From contig MZNV01001684.1 in assembly GCA_002081555.1 (NCBI GenBank), positions 1 to 64,000 of the forward strand: DNA of 64,000 nt, written 5' to 3'. The position numbers were made by a program, and so were the translations under genes. Each line of letters starts with the position of its first letter. Position 1 is the stretch's first letter. The DNA comes from Protostelium mycophagum (taxonomy: Eukaryota; Evosea; Variosea; Protosteliida; Protosteliaceae). Of the stretch, positions 1 to 11,200 are shown piece by piece. The notes beneath the pieces are model-generated. The model saw only the letters and a program-made list of their open reading frames with translations. It was not told the origin of the DNA and searched no databases.

Positions 1-507
1 GCACCACACAGGCACAATCATCTTCTGTAGCACAAAGCACCACACAGGCACAATCATCTTCCGTAGCACAAAGCACCACACAGGCACAATCATCTTCCGT
101 AGCACAAAGCACCACAGAGGTACAATCATCTTCTGTTGCACAAAGCACCACAGAGGCACAATCTTCCACCGTAGCACAAAGCACCACAGAGGCACAATCT
201 TCCACCGTAGCACAAAGCACCACACAGGCACAATCATCTTCTGTAGCACAAAGCACCACAGAGGCACAATCATCTTCTGTAGCACAAAGCACCACAGAGG
301 CACAATCATCTTCCGTAGCACAAAGCACCACAGAGGCACAATCATCTTCTGTAGCACAAAGCACCACAGAGGCACAATCATCTTCTGTAGCACAAAGCAC
401 CACACAGGCACAATCATCTTCCGTAGCACAAAGCACCACAGAGGCACAATCATCTTCCGTAGCACAAAGCACCACAGAGGCACAATCATCTTCTGTAGCA
501 CAAAGCA
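1..507 (+). repeat. 36-bp in-frame tandem repeat, 14 units
   Basis: Fourteen consecutive 36-bp units are visible; the recurring GCACAAAGCACC falls at exact 36-base spacing. Units differ mainly at CAG/GAG, TCT/ACC and third codon positions. In the gene's frame each unit encodes a 12-residue Ser/Thr/Gln/Ala block (AQSSSVAQSTTE-like), so it is a mucin-type stalk. The array runs off the left edge and decays into irregular Ser/Thr-rich sequence after about 510. Confidence 0.95.
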
Positions 508-3500
508 CACAAGCGCAGACATCCACGCAGGCTCAATCTTCCACAGCCGCACAAACCACCACCGAATTACAAACGAGCATCGTAGAACAGAGCTCAACAG
601 AGATTTATACCACCACTGAGGCTGGAACATCAAGCGTTGCCCAAACAACAAGCATATTCGAGAGTTCAACAGAAGCAGAGACAAGCACGATCGCAGACAC
701 CACTTCAGAAGAGCTGACCAGCACGGTAGCAGAGACTACTTCAGAGGAGCAGACTAGCACAGAGCAACAGACGACGTCGGTATTGCAGACATCCACAGCG
801 GCACAAAGCACCACAATTCAAGATAGCAGCACACAACCCGCATCTACAACAGTCGGGTACACTTCTACTGAACAGGCGTCCTCCACCGTCGCTGCAACAA
901 GCACTGAGATATACACGACCACAGCTATGGACAATACCCCGTTCAGGATTGTTATCGCCGATCAAGCCCAAACCACCTGCCAGTCCCTCACTTTGTCTTT
1001 AGTTGATATCAACATCACCCGCACTCACTTGTCGGTAAGGACTACACTTCTATGCATATCAACATCTCATGATTGTAAGATCGGAAGAGCACTGATAACA
1101 TCGACCTGAACAAAAGGCTTTCGGGCTTGACCTCTTCTACAATTAAAATCCCGTCAAACTACAATTACCCCGGATCTTCGTACACGATCCGCCTCACCGC
1201 TGGGACTCTCCAGACGAGCACACAATTGCTTTTTCCTTTTCCGAGGATATCCATCAACACTGGAAGTCCATTGATCACAACTAGAGCGTATACACCCACT
1301 CAATTGACGGTCAATACAGACTCGACTGTGTCCACTTGTCCTGACACAGCCTTGGATTTCCAGTGGAAAGATGATGTCGGTAATACGAACAGTGAGAGGA
1401 ACTGGAATATACCAGCGGGATATTTGAAGGCTGGTAGAACGTATAATTATACCGTGCAAGTTTCTTCTTTGCAAGCGAACATCACTTCTACACAAAAGGT
1501 GAGTAATCGAATATATCTTTGCGGTAAACGCAATAATTCGATGATAATTATATGTTCTGAAATGCTCAGGTCGCCGTCGTAGTTCTATCTACCCCTCCTG
1601 TTGCGAAGATATCCGGAGGTACCAAATTCACACGATCATTCGATGACAGATTTTCCTTCGATGCTTCTTCCAGCAGCGACCCTGATGGTATTAATCCTCT
1701 CTCCTTTAAGTGGACTTGCACATCCAATTCACAACCTTGCTTGACGGCACAAGGCACTTCATTCACTCTCAATGCGAGTGCGATTGTGACGGTGGACTCT
1801 GGAGCGTTGAATCCTGGTGTGTTTGGCTTCACCGTCACCGTGACTTCCGCGACCGGGCTTAACGCGTCTGCCTCGGTACAAGTCACGATAGTACAAGGTG
1901 CCGCGCCTCAGATCGGCATTCAATATCTGGACGCCAAATACTTTAATCCGGAACAAAGATTGATTTTGAGAGGAAGCGCGAAGGATTCCAGCTCTAAATC
2001 CATCGACTTCGCCAGATTACAATGCGCCTGGACCAGCAGCAACAGCACGGCCGTCTCAGCCAACAACGTCTTGACCGATTTATCCAGCTCAGTTCTGCTG
2101 TTGAGGGCGGGCTCTCTGAATTATAATTCCGCGTACACCTTCGTGCTGCAGTGCAGTTTCCTGAATGGCGCCAGCACCCAAGGATCAGCATCCATAACGG
2201 TCAAGTGAGTCTCTCAACACGAGATGGTTTTTAACGAAGAACAGCACGGCACGACAGCCGTATAATGGTACTGTGGTTGTGTCGCCCAGCACAGGGTTTC
2301 AGATCACGACGAATTTTCAATTCCAATCCATGAATTGGGTAGCTGCTCAGGAGGACCTCCCTTTATCCTATTCCTTTTATTATTCCGCAGATTCCAGCTC
2401 CATTTTGGTGAGCTCTTTTCGACAAGACATTCTCTGACATTTATAGAATACTCTCAGTGGACTGTCGAGTTCGTATCAGCGATCCTCTATATTGGGTGGA
2501 AAGATCGTGACGGTCACTGCTGTGGTTACCAACGTCTGGGGTGCCACCGCACAGACGAGTACCGTGATATATCTTCAGGATCCATCCACATCAATCACTT
2601 CGACTGTTGATCTGGTGTCTCAGACATTGAACCAAACTACAACAGCCAGTGTTGATTCTTTGGTATCTACGGTCACCACGATCTCCGCATTCATAAATAC
2701 AGCATCAAACTTATCCACAGACGGTTCTGGACAAATCAAAGATGTGAGTACATCATATATCACGTAACCTTAACTGACGCGCACAGACGCTGATCACATA
2801 TCTGAGCGCGGCCATAACGCAAAGCAACGAGAGTATCACGGCGGACCAACTGTCCTCTAGAATCAGTTCTGTCAGCTCGATTGTGGGAACAGATTCTTCT
2901 AGTCAGACCAACACTGGCAAACTCGGTGCGATACAGATCGTATCCACCTCTTTTGTGCAAGCAAAGGCTACCGAAAGCACCGCGCCTCTGTCCAAATCCA
3001 CTGGTCAGGCTGCCGCATCTGTCTTTGACAGTGTTTTGAAATCCGTGAAAAGTACACGCAAGACCAAGCGCAACACGAAGAGGGACATGACGTCAGACGC
3101 GGAGGTGAGTGGAGATGGTCCGACGTTGTAGATTCTAAAGACCTCAGGTTTTAGAAGCAGTGGAGAACGGGATTCACATGCTCCACAATGCTTCTACGGT
3201 TGGGAGAGTCTGTGGAGAAGCACCTAGTAACTACAACACCTCCTCTTTCAACATGCTGTCCGGGACTCAAAGTCCTTCCAATATTGGAGGAAGTACCCTC
3301 TCTTCAGGTTCTTCACCTCTCACTGCACAGGTGACGAATCATCTTCTGATTTAAAATTTAAATAACCGTTAAAACAGCTCCCTTCAGACCTGCTGGCGAA
3401 TGCCGGAGTAGATTCCAACTCTTGTCTCACCACACAATTATTGTTGTGGCCGCAAGATCTAAACTCTGTGCTCGGCAATACCAGCGGAAGGAGTGTCCTC

Positions 3501-4496
3501 TCACTCACCATCTCCCCGGGAACTTATGATAATGTGGAAGGCGGGTTTGTCTTCAGCTTTCCTGCAGATGACAAGGATTTGAAGGACCCATTCATTACTT
3601 GTAATTTCAGACCGGACCGTCTGGCAAACTGGACCGCCGATGACACTTGTTACGTCGACCATGTGGATCCCCAGTTGGGAATGATCTTCTGCAGATGTCA
3701 TCACTTGACTGAGTTTACAGTCTTCTCCGTGTCACCTTCGACTTCGTCCTCACAACCAAACTCTTTTGTCCAAAAGTGAGTGTACTTAGAGATCAAGTAT
3801 CCAACTGATCTGCATAGCGTAAAGGAGAAGTTTGCCTTCTTGAGTAATTCTGCAAACACGTGGATTGTGGTGGGTGCTGTTGGTGGAACCATCGTCATCG
3901 TCGTGTCTCTCCTCGCCTTCATTCTGGTGAAGAGAAGAAAGATCACCAAAGTGCAGAATTATGTCCCTGACAAAGAAGAGATGGAAGAGCCTCTTCCTCC
4001 ATCAGTCATCTGTGAGTTTAACGATGCCGAAGCGCTCACGGACGAGGAGCCTTCTATGCCGGTCGAATATGCCACAGATAAGCCCAAGATGCCGGCGTTC
4101 AGGGTTCCTTACTCCATCCACACAATCGATTGTAGATGCTCAGAATGTGATCATTCTACGTTTGTTGATGTCTCCCCTGTCCACACGTCCGGATATACCA
4201 CCCCTGTTGCTGTACCTATAGACCCACCTAATTACCCGGATGTGTTCATGGATGACATCTTGAACATTGACGAGGACATCGAGGAAGCGCAAAGCACTAA
4301 CGCCATCAAATACAGCAAGAAGGGTGAGCGCTCTCATTTTACGTAGCAAGATTTTTGTTGATTTACGGCAGCGAATGATCAGTGGAGGTTGAGGACAGAG
4401 GACAACTGGGGTACAAACTCACTCAGAAGTAGTCTTGGCAATAGCCCTATCGGATCCCCAGTACCAACTAGAAAATCTTCAGGACAAAATAGATAG
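1..4496 (+). CDS. Mucin-stalk REJ/GPS single-pass membrane receptor (3' part)
   Basis: Partial at its 5' end. In order: a Ser/Thr-rich stalk, a roughly 600-residue region of PKD/REJ-like segments (for example LPLSYSFYYSADSSS near 2370), a GPS/GAIN-like motif CRCHHLTEFTVF near 3690-3725, a TM helix WIVVGAVGGTIVIVVSLLAF near 3863-3925, a basic stop-transfer KRRK, and a cytoplasmic tail of about 180 residues with a Cys pair (CRCSEC). About nine introns of 40-70 nt are needed, e.g. 1035-1087 and 2205-2245. REJ plus GPS is the core of polycystin-1-like and adhesion-type receptors, but there is one TM helix here rather than a multi-pass channel. GPS motifs in these families allow autoproteolysis; whether this one is cleaved is unknown. 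The final exon ends at TAG 4494-4496. Confidence 0.85.
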
Positions 4497-4682
4497 ATGT
4501 ACTTCCAATCGTTTTATAAAAATGATCGTTGATTCATTTGAAGATGTCATACGATTATCACATCAAACGCAAGAGATAAAGATCATTGGTTTTGTCCAGT
4601 TTCATTTGAATAAAACAGAAGCTGGGTCATCTATTTTTAGAAGCAATTTTCGTAAAAACTCATTTTCCCGCAATGGATCATC

Positions 4683-4904
4683 AGGTGACGACCGCTGGAA
4701 TCCCAACGACATTCAAGGTTTTTACATTCAAAGACACCGTTGTAGACAAAAACTGAACCAACACAGCATAAATGGGAAGACTGCTTCACCATTGACTCCA
4801 CGTCGTGGGGCTACAACCGTAACTCCACTTACAACAGTAAACTCACTATCGAGACCATGTTGGACACCGCGATGAGGGTTTCACTCACAAGAACATGTAA
4901 ATAA
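4683..4904 (+). pseudogene. Alpha-L-fucosidase (GH29)-like gene fragment
   Basis: Two pieces recall GH29 fucosidases in the right order: DDRWNPND (4692 onward, compare the family's NDRW) and, from 4767, HKWEDCFTID then SWGYNRN (compare human HKWEMCTSID...SWGYRRD). They lie in different frames, about 50 bases apart. A splice from the GTTTTTAC site to ACACAG would drop the intervening bases but leaves the wrong phase. The second piece ends at TAA 4902-4904, before the family's GGN-LLNIGP motif. It looks like a remnant rather than a working enzyme. The recognition is from memory of the family; a reading as one unrecognised exon pair is possible. Confidence 0.4.
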
Positions 4905-5719
4905 ACTGTACGAGCTTTTCTTCGCAAGAGTTATAAATTTTGTCAAGGTGATGTAGAATTCCTTTCGGTTGTTTATGTTGGCTTCTTTCAGATTGCCTTG
5001 CACCTAATTTCACTCAGATTTCTTGTTGTAGAGACGGGTGTAGATGGTCAAAAATAAATTTATTTCATCGCGATGAGATAATGATGATGGAGCTCTGCAG
5101 TATATCCAAATTAAGAGATAACTGATACTTTATAACTAAAAGATGTAAAGATTTGTACCTCTTCGACACCTTTTTTATCTTTCGGAATGTGGCAAGAATG
5201 CCTCGTTGTAGTGAACAGTTTTTTTCTCAGATCTCGGCATTCTTTTCGATCAGGATACAAGGTAAGCACACACTCCTTTCCTTTCTGTATCTCATATGAT
5301 GATAAATAACTTCTTGTCACTACTACTGATTTCGTGATTATACTCTTTTTCTGATCTCATCCTCTTTCAATAATGCAACCTTCTCTCCATTATCCCTGAC
5401 CTCTGACAGAATGCTGTAAACCATGTCTTCATGCACCGATCATTTCAATAAACAATTACATCTTAAATCTTTTTGTAATCAACCATCAAACACCGATCTG
5501 TTTCCTCATCTTCTATGTCGCTCCTCTGAATGTGAATCTCTCAACCCCCATTTAAAAGCTTGGTATGTTGCTATCAAGCATGCTCATCACAGATCACGAG
5601 ATGAAACATAAATTTGATTGATGCGAGGGTGACATGTTCCCCTCTTGGATGACACACGGGATCTGTGAATCTGGAAAAATCTGCGAGTCAGATTTCCGAA
5701 ATCAAAAATACTTTCCAAA
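4905..5719. other. Intergenic stretch, no gene supported
   Basis: About 0.8 kb of AT-rich sequence. A 69-codon minus-strand open frame (5111-5320) has a basic, Cys-containing middle and a plausible GTACAA donor at its end, but I recognise no family and see no partner exon. A 62-codon plus frame at 5423-5611 is likewise unsupported. The last 100 bases probably hold the promoter of the 5720 gene. Confidence 0.5.
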
Positions 5720-7584
5720 ATGCCCACAGACGAGCCACTCGACATAGAGCTTCATGTTACTCCAATAAAGAAGGATAGCCAGCCGAGTGAAGAAAAGCAT
5801 GACATAAAAACCAGAGATGATACACCAAATACAGATAAGGAGGGGTCTCGGAATGTGGATGTTGAGGACGACAAAAACGACGACGACAAAGAAGATGTCC
5901 GTCCCTTACAAGCCGATGATGTGGATGTAGCATTTGAGACTGCCTCTCAAATAGAAGAGAAAAAGAAATTGACACCGTATCAAGCTCAGAAGGTCCAGGA
6001 GATGGAAGAGGACGAGATCATGCACTCAACACCTGTCCGCATTTTTTTGGGAATTGTCTGGTTGGTTTGCCTTGGTGTCTTCATAGTGAGTTGAAATTTT
6101 CTCATTCTGTTTGTGATGTAAAGCCATGGCTTTGGAGGATCATTCTGACACGTTTAGCTCTTCTTGGTTCTTAATGTGCAACGTTACACTCGAGGGCTGG
6201 ACACACCCTCATCTTCTTTATCTGTTTATGCTGATCCCTTCATCCCGTGGCCCAGAGTGATCGTGAGTTTTCACTTTTAATCATGTAAATGACACGCCCA
6301 GGTATGCAATTGGAATAATGACGTCACCCCTGATCAGTCTTGCAATTATTGCAATATCTCTATCGTGTATTGTCAATGGAATAACGGAACAAACTGCACA
6401 GATGACTGGAAGTATACACCTTATAATACTGAACAGGGCCTCTTCCAGTGAGCTTTCATCTTATGGAGACAACTCTGAGTTCTTTGCAGCTGTTATACAT
6501 ACAATGACAAGCCGAATCAGCCATCTACAGGAGCAGCCTTGGGATTTATGGGTGGCCTTGCCACATTATGGAGCATCCCCCCTCCTCCAACAGGTGATGA
6601 CGTCACCGATTCCATTTCCAATTTGAAACACAAAAGAATCTTGTGAAGCAAAAATACAAAAAATAATCCCAATCGAAAAGAATAAAATTTCACAATTTTT
6701 TCTGAAAATTTTTCAGATCGGATATCACGGGAGGGAGCACAAGTCGGATTTTTCTACAATAATGTGACAAGAATCCGTGATACAGATATTTATTCGGAGA
6801 CTCGTTTTGCCTCGTTTCGCCTTGATACTTTCTTCTCTCTACAATGGGTTACCACAGAACACACCGAACAAAAACCCGACACGGGTGAGTCCGTTTTGGC
6901 GGGAAAAAATGCTGACGTCATCAGCGGAGCTGGAGGCGAATCACTATGAAACTGTACAGTCTCAGACCAATTTGATCGTCAATGGGAGTGATCCGAGAGC
7001 AAAGACGTCACGTGCGTGTAACTACATATTCAGCCTATAGAATCCCGCAGAATAGAGTGAAAGTGTATTTATGTTTGTGGCCGTTGCTGCAAAACACCAA
7101 AAATATACTGAAAATAACAGATGCATCCTTGCGGCTTTGCCGCAGAAAAAAAACACCTTATTAAACGAAAATATTCACTACAAAATCGCGGTATGTTAAC
7201 GTGACGAAGAATTCGTTGCCGTAGCAACAATTCCCAATACAAACACAGAATGATTCTTTGTGGCAAAGTCGCAACGCGTCGCATCTTGTGGTTCGTCCGA
7301 ATTCACAAAGACTGACCTTTTTGCAGATTATATCGGAATATCTTTTGGTCTACAGACATTGAGTAAGGTGGTGATCACTTACAGCACAGATTACACACTC
7401 GAGAATTTCTTTGGAGATTTTGCTGGAGTTCTCGGCGCACTTATTGGGTGACACTTCAAGAATATTTTTGTTCTGGACTAAATGTGACAGTGTACACGTC
7501 TTGAAGTTTGCGGGGTCATTCCCAGCGTTCTTTATGGCCGCTAAGTATAAGACCATTGTACCGATAGAGGATCACTGGAATTAA
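5720..7584 (+). CDS. Two-TM protein with Cys-rich extracellular loop
   Basis: The first exon encodes an acidic, Lys/Asp/Glu-rich cytoplasmic N-terminus ending in a TM segment IFLGIVWLVCLGVFI. Later exons give a roughly 200-residue loop with many Cys, Trp and Asn (CNWNND, CNYCNIS, YCQWNNGTNC), then a second hydrophobic segment LENFFGDFAGVLGALIG joined to VHVLKFAGSFPAFFMAAKYK, and stop TAA 7582-7584. Topology (short N-terminus, one large Cys-rich ectodomain, Gly-rich second helix) recalls DEG/ENaC/ASIC-like channels, but I find no decisive motif, so the family stays open. Most introns are about 40-60 nt, except one of about 315 nt (7012-7326) that carries a hairpin and a MITE-like segment. Confidence 0.7.
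7130..7144. repeat. Intronic GC hairpin copy 1
   Basis: TGCGGCTTTGCCGCA, a perfect 6-bp stem with a 3-base loop, inside the 315-nt intron of the two-TM gene. Confidence 0.8.
7185..7245. repeat. MITE-like dispersed repeat, diverged copy
   Basis: AATCGCGGTATGTTAACGTG followed by GTTGCCGTAGCAACA resembles the better copies near 19.72 kb and 31.84 kb (ATTGCGGTAA, GTTGCTGTRAGTAACA). It sits in a long intron. Confidence 0.4.
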
Positions 7585-8280
7585 ATGAATATTTTCCTGT
7601 GCTTTTCTGTTATCTTGGTCATGCACATATTTGCTTGCTTGGTTGTTGCCGTATTATCCGGCGGATATTTGTACCTTTTCCAAGTTGTTGATTTGGGCGA
7701 TTATTTTTCAACATCCTGGTGCGGAGCTCGAGTGCCGCGGGAAGATGGTCACCGGGGTGACAGATTCTAACCGTGATTGAAAATAATCTTCATTGGATCG
7801 AACCGTTCTTGTGACCACGGAAAAAGTGTAAATTACAATTAGGGGTGGACACCACCAAGTTTCAACTGGCGGCTTTAGTTGAGAGCGCTCAGGTACGGTT
7901 GAGAACCTGCGCCCAGGGTTGAACGTTCCACAACAGTACATCCGAAATTTGCGAAGTCAGATGAAGATAAGCCCTCATCAACAGTGGATTGGGGCGAACA
8001 ATGCTGTCATCTTATGGTTGTCCTTTATGGCGCGTGTTGTTGATGCATGATGTGATATGCCCATCATATGAGAGTATAAGGGCTTCAAAAAGAGAGTGCT
8101 ATATCAACTGTTCTCTGTGCCAACAGCTGGTTAATCAATCCCCTCGTTGATAACATCAAGAACAAAAAGGTTCAAAACAATGGGTCATAATTTATTTTAT
8201 TGCATTTCTCTTCACCTGTGTTCAATCAGCAACTCTCGATCACTCATGTTCTTTGTGAACGAATCGCACCGTGATGATCT
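7585..8280. other. Intergenic stretch between convergent genes
   Basis: Separates the 3' ends of the two-TM gene (+) and the TMEM94 gene (-). A 61-codon plus frame (7585-7770) with a hydrophobic start abuts the preceding stop and has no other support. I see nothing else beyond AT-rich sequence. Confidence 0.5.
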
Positions 8281-11200
8281 TCACTTTGGAGAATATTTGC
8301 CAAGTCTCGTATCAAAATCCAGCTTTAGCCCTTTCTGCTGTCTGAGGAACCAATCCCGCTCACGTATCTTCAGTAGTTCGTCGATAGAGATCATAACAAA
8401 AGGCCACAAGAACAGGACGAAGTAGTAGTACCATCCTATAGAGGGTAATAAGAACGGCCTCTTGGATACTGATATGATGAAAAAGATCACTTGTAATAGT
8501 ATGCTGAGACATTCAGTGTTGTAGATATCAGAGTGCAAAAAGACTGACCACAAGATGATGCAGGCTGAGTATCTGAGATTTAGGTGTATGTCTTTAGTGA
8601 ATATACTCTCCCTTCTATAAAGTAAACTAATCGATCCCGTCGCTGCATCCATCAGCATCATGTGACATCATGACAGAAATACTCACTTAGGTACAAAACG
8701 ATTGTGAAGAGAAAAATGTTTTGTGAATAAATTAATGCGTTAGTGAAGGAGTCACTCTGATAGTCCCCTTTGTTGAAATTTCCTCCGAAAATCTTGGACC
8801 AAGTACATTCTGGCCATGTCTCAAACATCGCCCTGATATGTTTAAAATTAAAATAATAATATTTCGAAAAAAATAGAAATTTTTTTGAAAAAAAGAAAAA
8901 ACTTTAGGAAAAGATAAAAAATTTTTCAGAAATAAAAAGAATTTTTTTAGAAAAAAAAATAAAAACTATTAGAAAAAAGATAAAATTTTTGTTGGAAAAA
9001 AAATAAAAAAAATTTCTTACCAAATAAATAAAACTGTGCAAGCTAATACATTGAAGAGAGTCCTTATTCCGAGTACGAATACGAGCCTTCTCAGGTGTTT
9101 GAACTCCAAGATATTCTTTGGTGGCATGACCGTCATGATATCCTTGTCCCTCTTTGTGAACAAAAGAGAAACAGAAAGCGCGGGAAAAACCACGGCAACC
9201 ATCCATATCAATTGGTACCCCGTCACTACGGTGACCGTGCTTGGAAATAAAATAAAACTTATGAGCAGAAGAATGTGCAACAGGAAGCATGCGTACTGAT
9301 GTAGAACGAGGCACTACGTAACATGAATTCTCAGCGAAATTTCGTTGGAATATACACTTACTGATTTGAGATTGAGGAGTGCGTGTCTTGCGTGTTGGAT
9401 CAGTTTACAGATGTCAAAAAGCCCTGGGAAGAATTGAGACGAAAAGACCGGATTCGTATGAACTGACCTCTCTTCCTGTGCATGACGAATAAAGAGGTCA
9501 GTGATGTGATGTCACAACTCAACGATCGAGTCGACTTGAATTCCTCAAAGTTTACCGAAGTGATCAGAGGGTGGTCCTCATCCTTTTACACGTCAGCACC
9601 TCGATGTCATGTCATGTCATCACATGACATGTCATCTTCAGTGTGTCAGGACATGATGTCTCATCTTACCTGATAGAAAGGACTCTCGTCCGTGCAAATC
9701 CTCAAAGCCGGCTCCATGGAGATGGAAACGTCAGCTTGTGCGAATACTTGACTATTGTGATTGTCTAACGCACTACCAAAGCAGCACACCACTTCTCCAT
9801 TCTCTTGGTATATCTCAATCTGGTGTGTGTCATCTACAACGATCTCTTTCAAATTTATTATTTCAAATATTCATAGAATAATATCTTCGGTAGAATTCAC
9901 AGAAGACTCACCATCTCCCTTGTCGTATCGGGGTTTGCGTGTGAAAACATCGGTACCAGCAGTGGAACATTGTCTATATCGTCCGCCAGGTGCTGTCTGA
10001 TCGCCGATATACCTTTCGGTAGATGTGCCGGGTTGTCCGCGGGGTCCTCTGTCTGGCCCTCATCCAAATCCTTCAGACTTATACTACAATTCCAGTCCTG
10101 ATAAGATGAATATAGAGGTAGAGTGATCAGGATATTACCGTTTCGAGGCCTAACTTGTCTGCAAAGAAGGATGTGGCTTCTTCGTCCTCAGGCACGAAAA
10201 TCACGAAGCGGACACCTGATGCATCAGATCATAACGCGAAAATGTTTATACCTGCTTCTCTGAGGTATTCTACGCTCTTGTGCATATAGATCTTCGGATA
10301 TTGCCGCGCCGTTACCATTCCTGTCATTCTCAGCATAAAGATCTGCACCAACATATCGCATAGATGAATGGATGTACCTATGAAGATCTGGTTCTTCTGT
10401 AGTTGTTTTAATATCTCATCCCCATCTTCTTCGGAGGATATTGTCGACATGTTGTCTCTGGGTGTCGACATATTATCTCTCGTTGTCGACATATTATCCC
10501 TCATTGTCGACATAGTATCTTTCATTGTCGACATACTCTGATGACATCAGTCTTTTTGAGGGTTCGTAGATCTAATCTACCATCTGATCTTCACAAAACG
10601 AACTGAAATTTCAATGAAAATAAATACCGGAAAATCTAGATCTTTGAAGGCTTTCGACTTTCTTGAGTGAATCTGTTTTCTTAATCTGACCGAGTTACTA
10701 GGCGACAGATGCACTGCAGATTGATCCTCTATCGTGATCAAATCGTTCATGGAATGGTTCTTGTGTAGATGGATACAGACTGGGCTATCTACAACAGGCC
10801 CCTTGACTTCTTTTGAGTGTGTAGAATATTCTGCGAAAAGTCCGGAGTATTGTGAGTCAATCGGGCGGTAAGCGAAAGCCACCACATCGCAACCTGTCGT
10901 CTTGGTCACCATAGTTATAACACGTTATCATATGACATCACGATATGATATCATACTCACCGATCCACTTCTTGTATGCGGATGAGATGGCAGCTCTGTC
11001 AGATAATGTCAGTGGTCGCACCGTCTCGCCATCCCAATAAGCTGTACAATGATTCAAAAGAAATTGTGGGCTTCCTTTGGATAATAGTTGTAGAGAGCCG
11101 GTGTTCCTCTCCTCTACAACGAGACTCCTCATGCAACTGTTCACTTTAGATGTCTTCTTCAGATGTGGTAAGAATGTGTCGATCTCTTTCAATTTCACAA

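Noticed and set aside
1-507. 36-bp regular array as a CRISPR
   Set aside because: There are no unique spacers; the units are contiguous, in frame and code for a Ser/Thr stalk.
7585-7770. 61-codon frame starting with a hydrophobic segment right after a stop codon
   Set aside because: No second exon or homology; composition fits chance.
8850-9020. A/T-rich stretch as a possible origin or satellite
   Set aside because: It is an intron of the TMEM94 gene with simple AAAAAT drift; similar stretches occur in introns at 28.1 and 51.2 kb.
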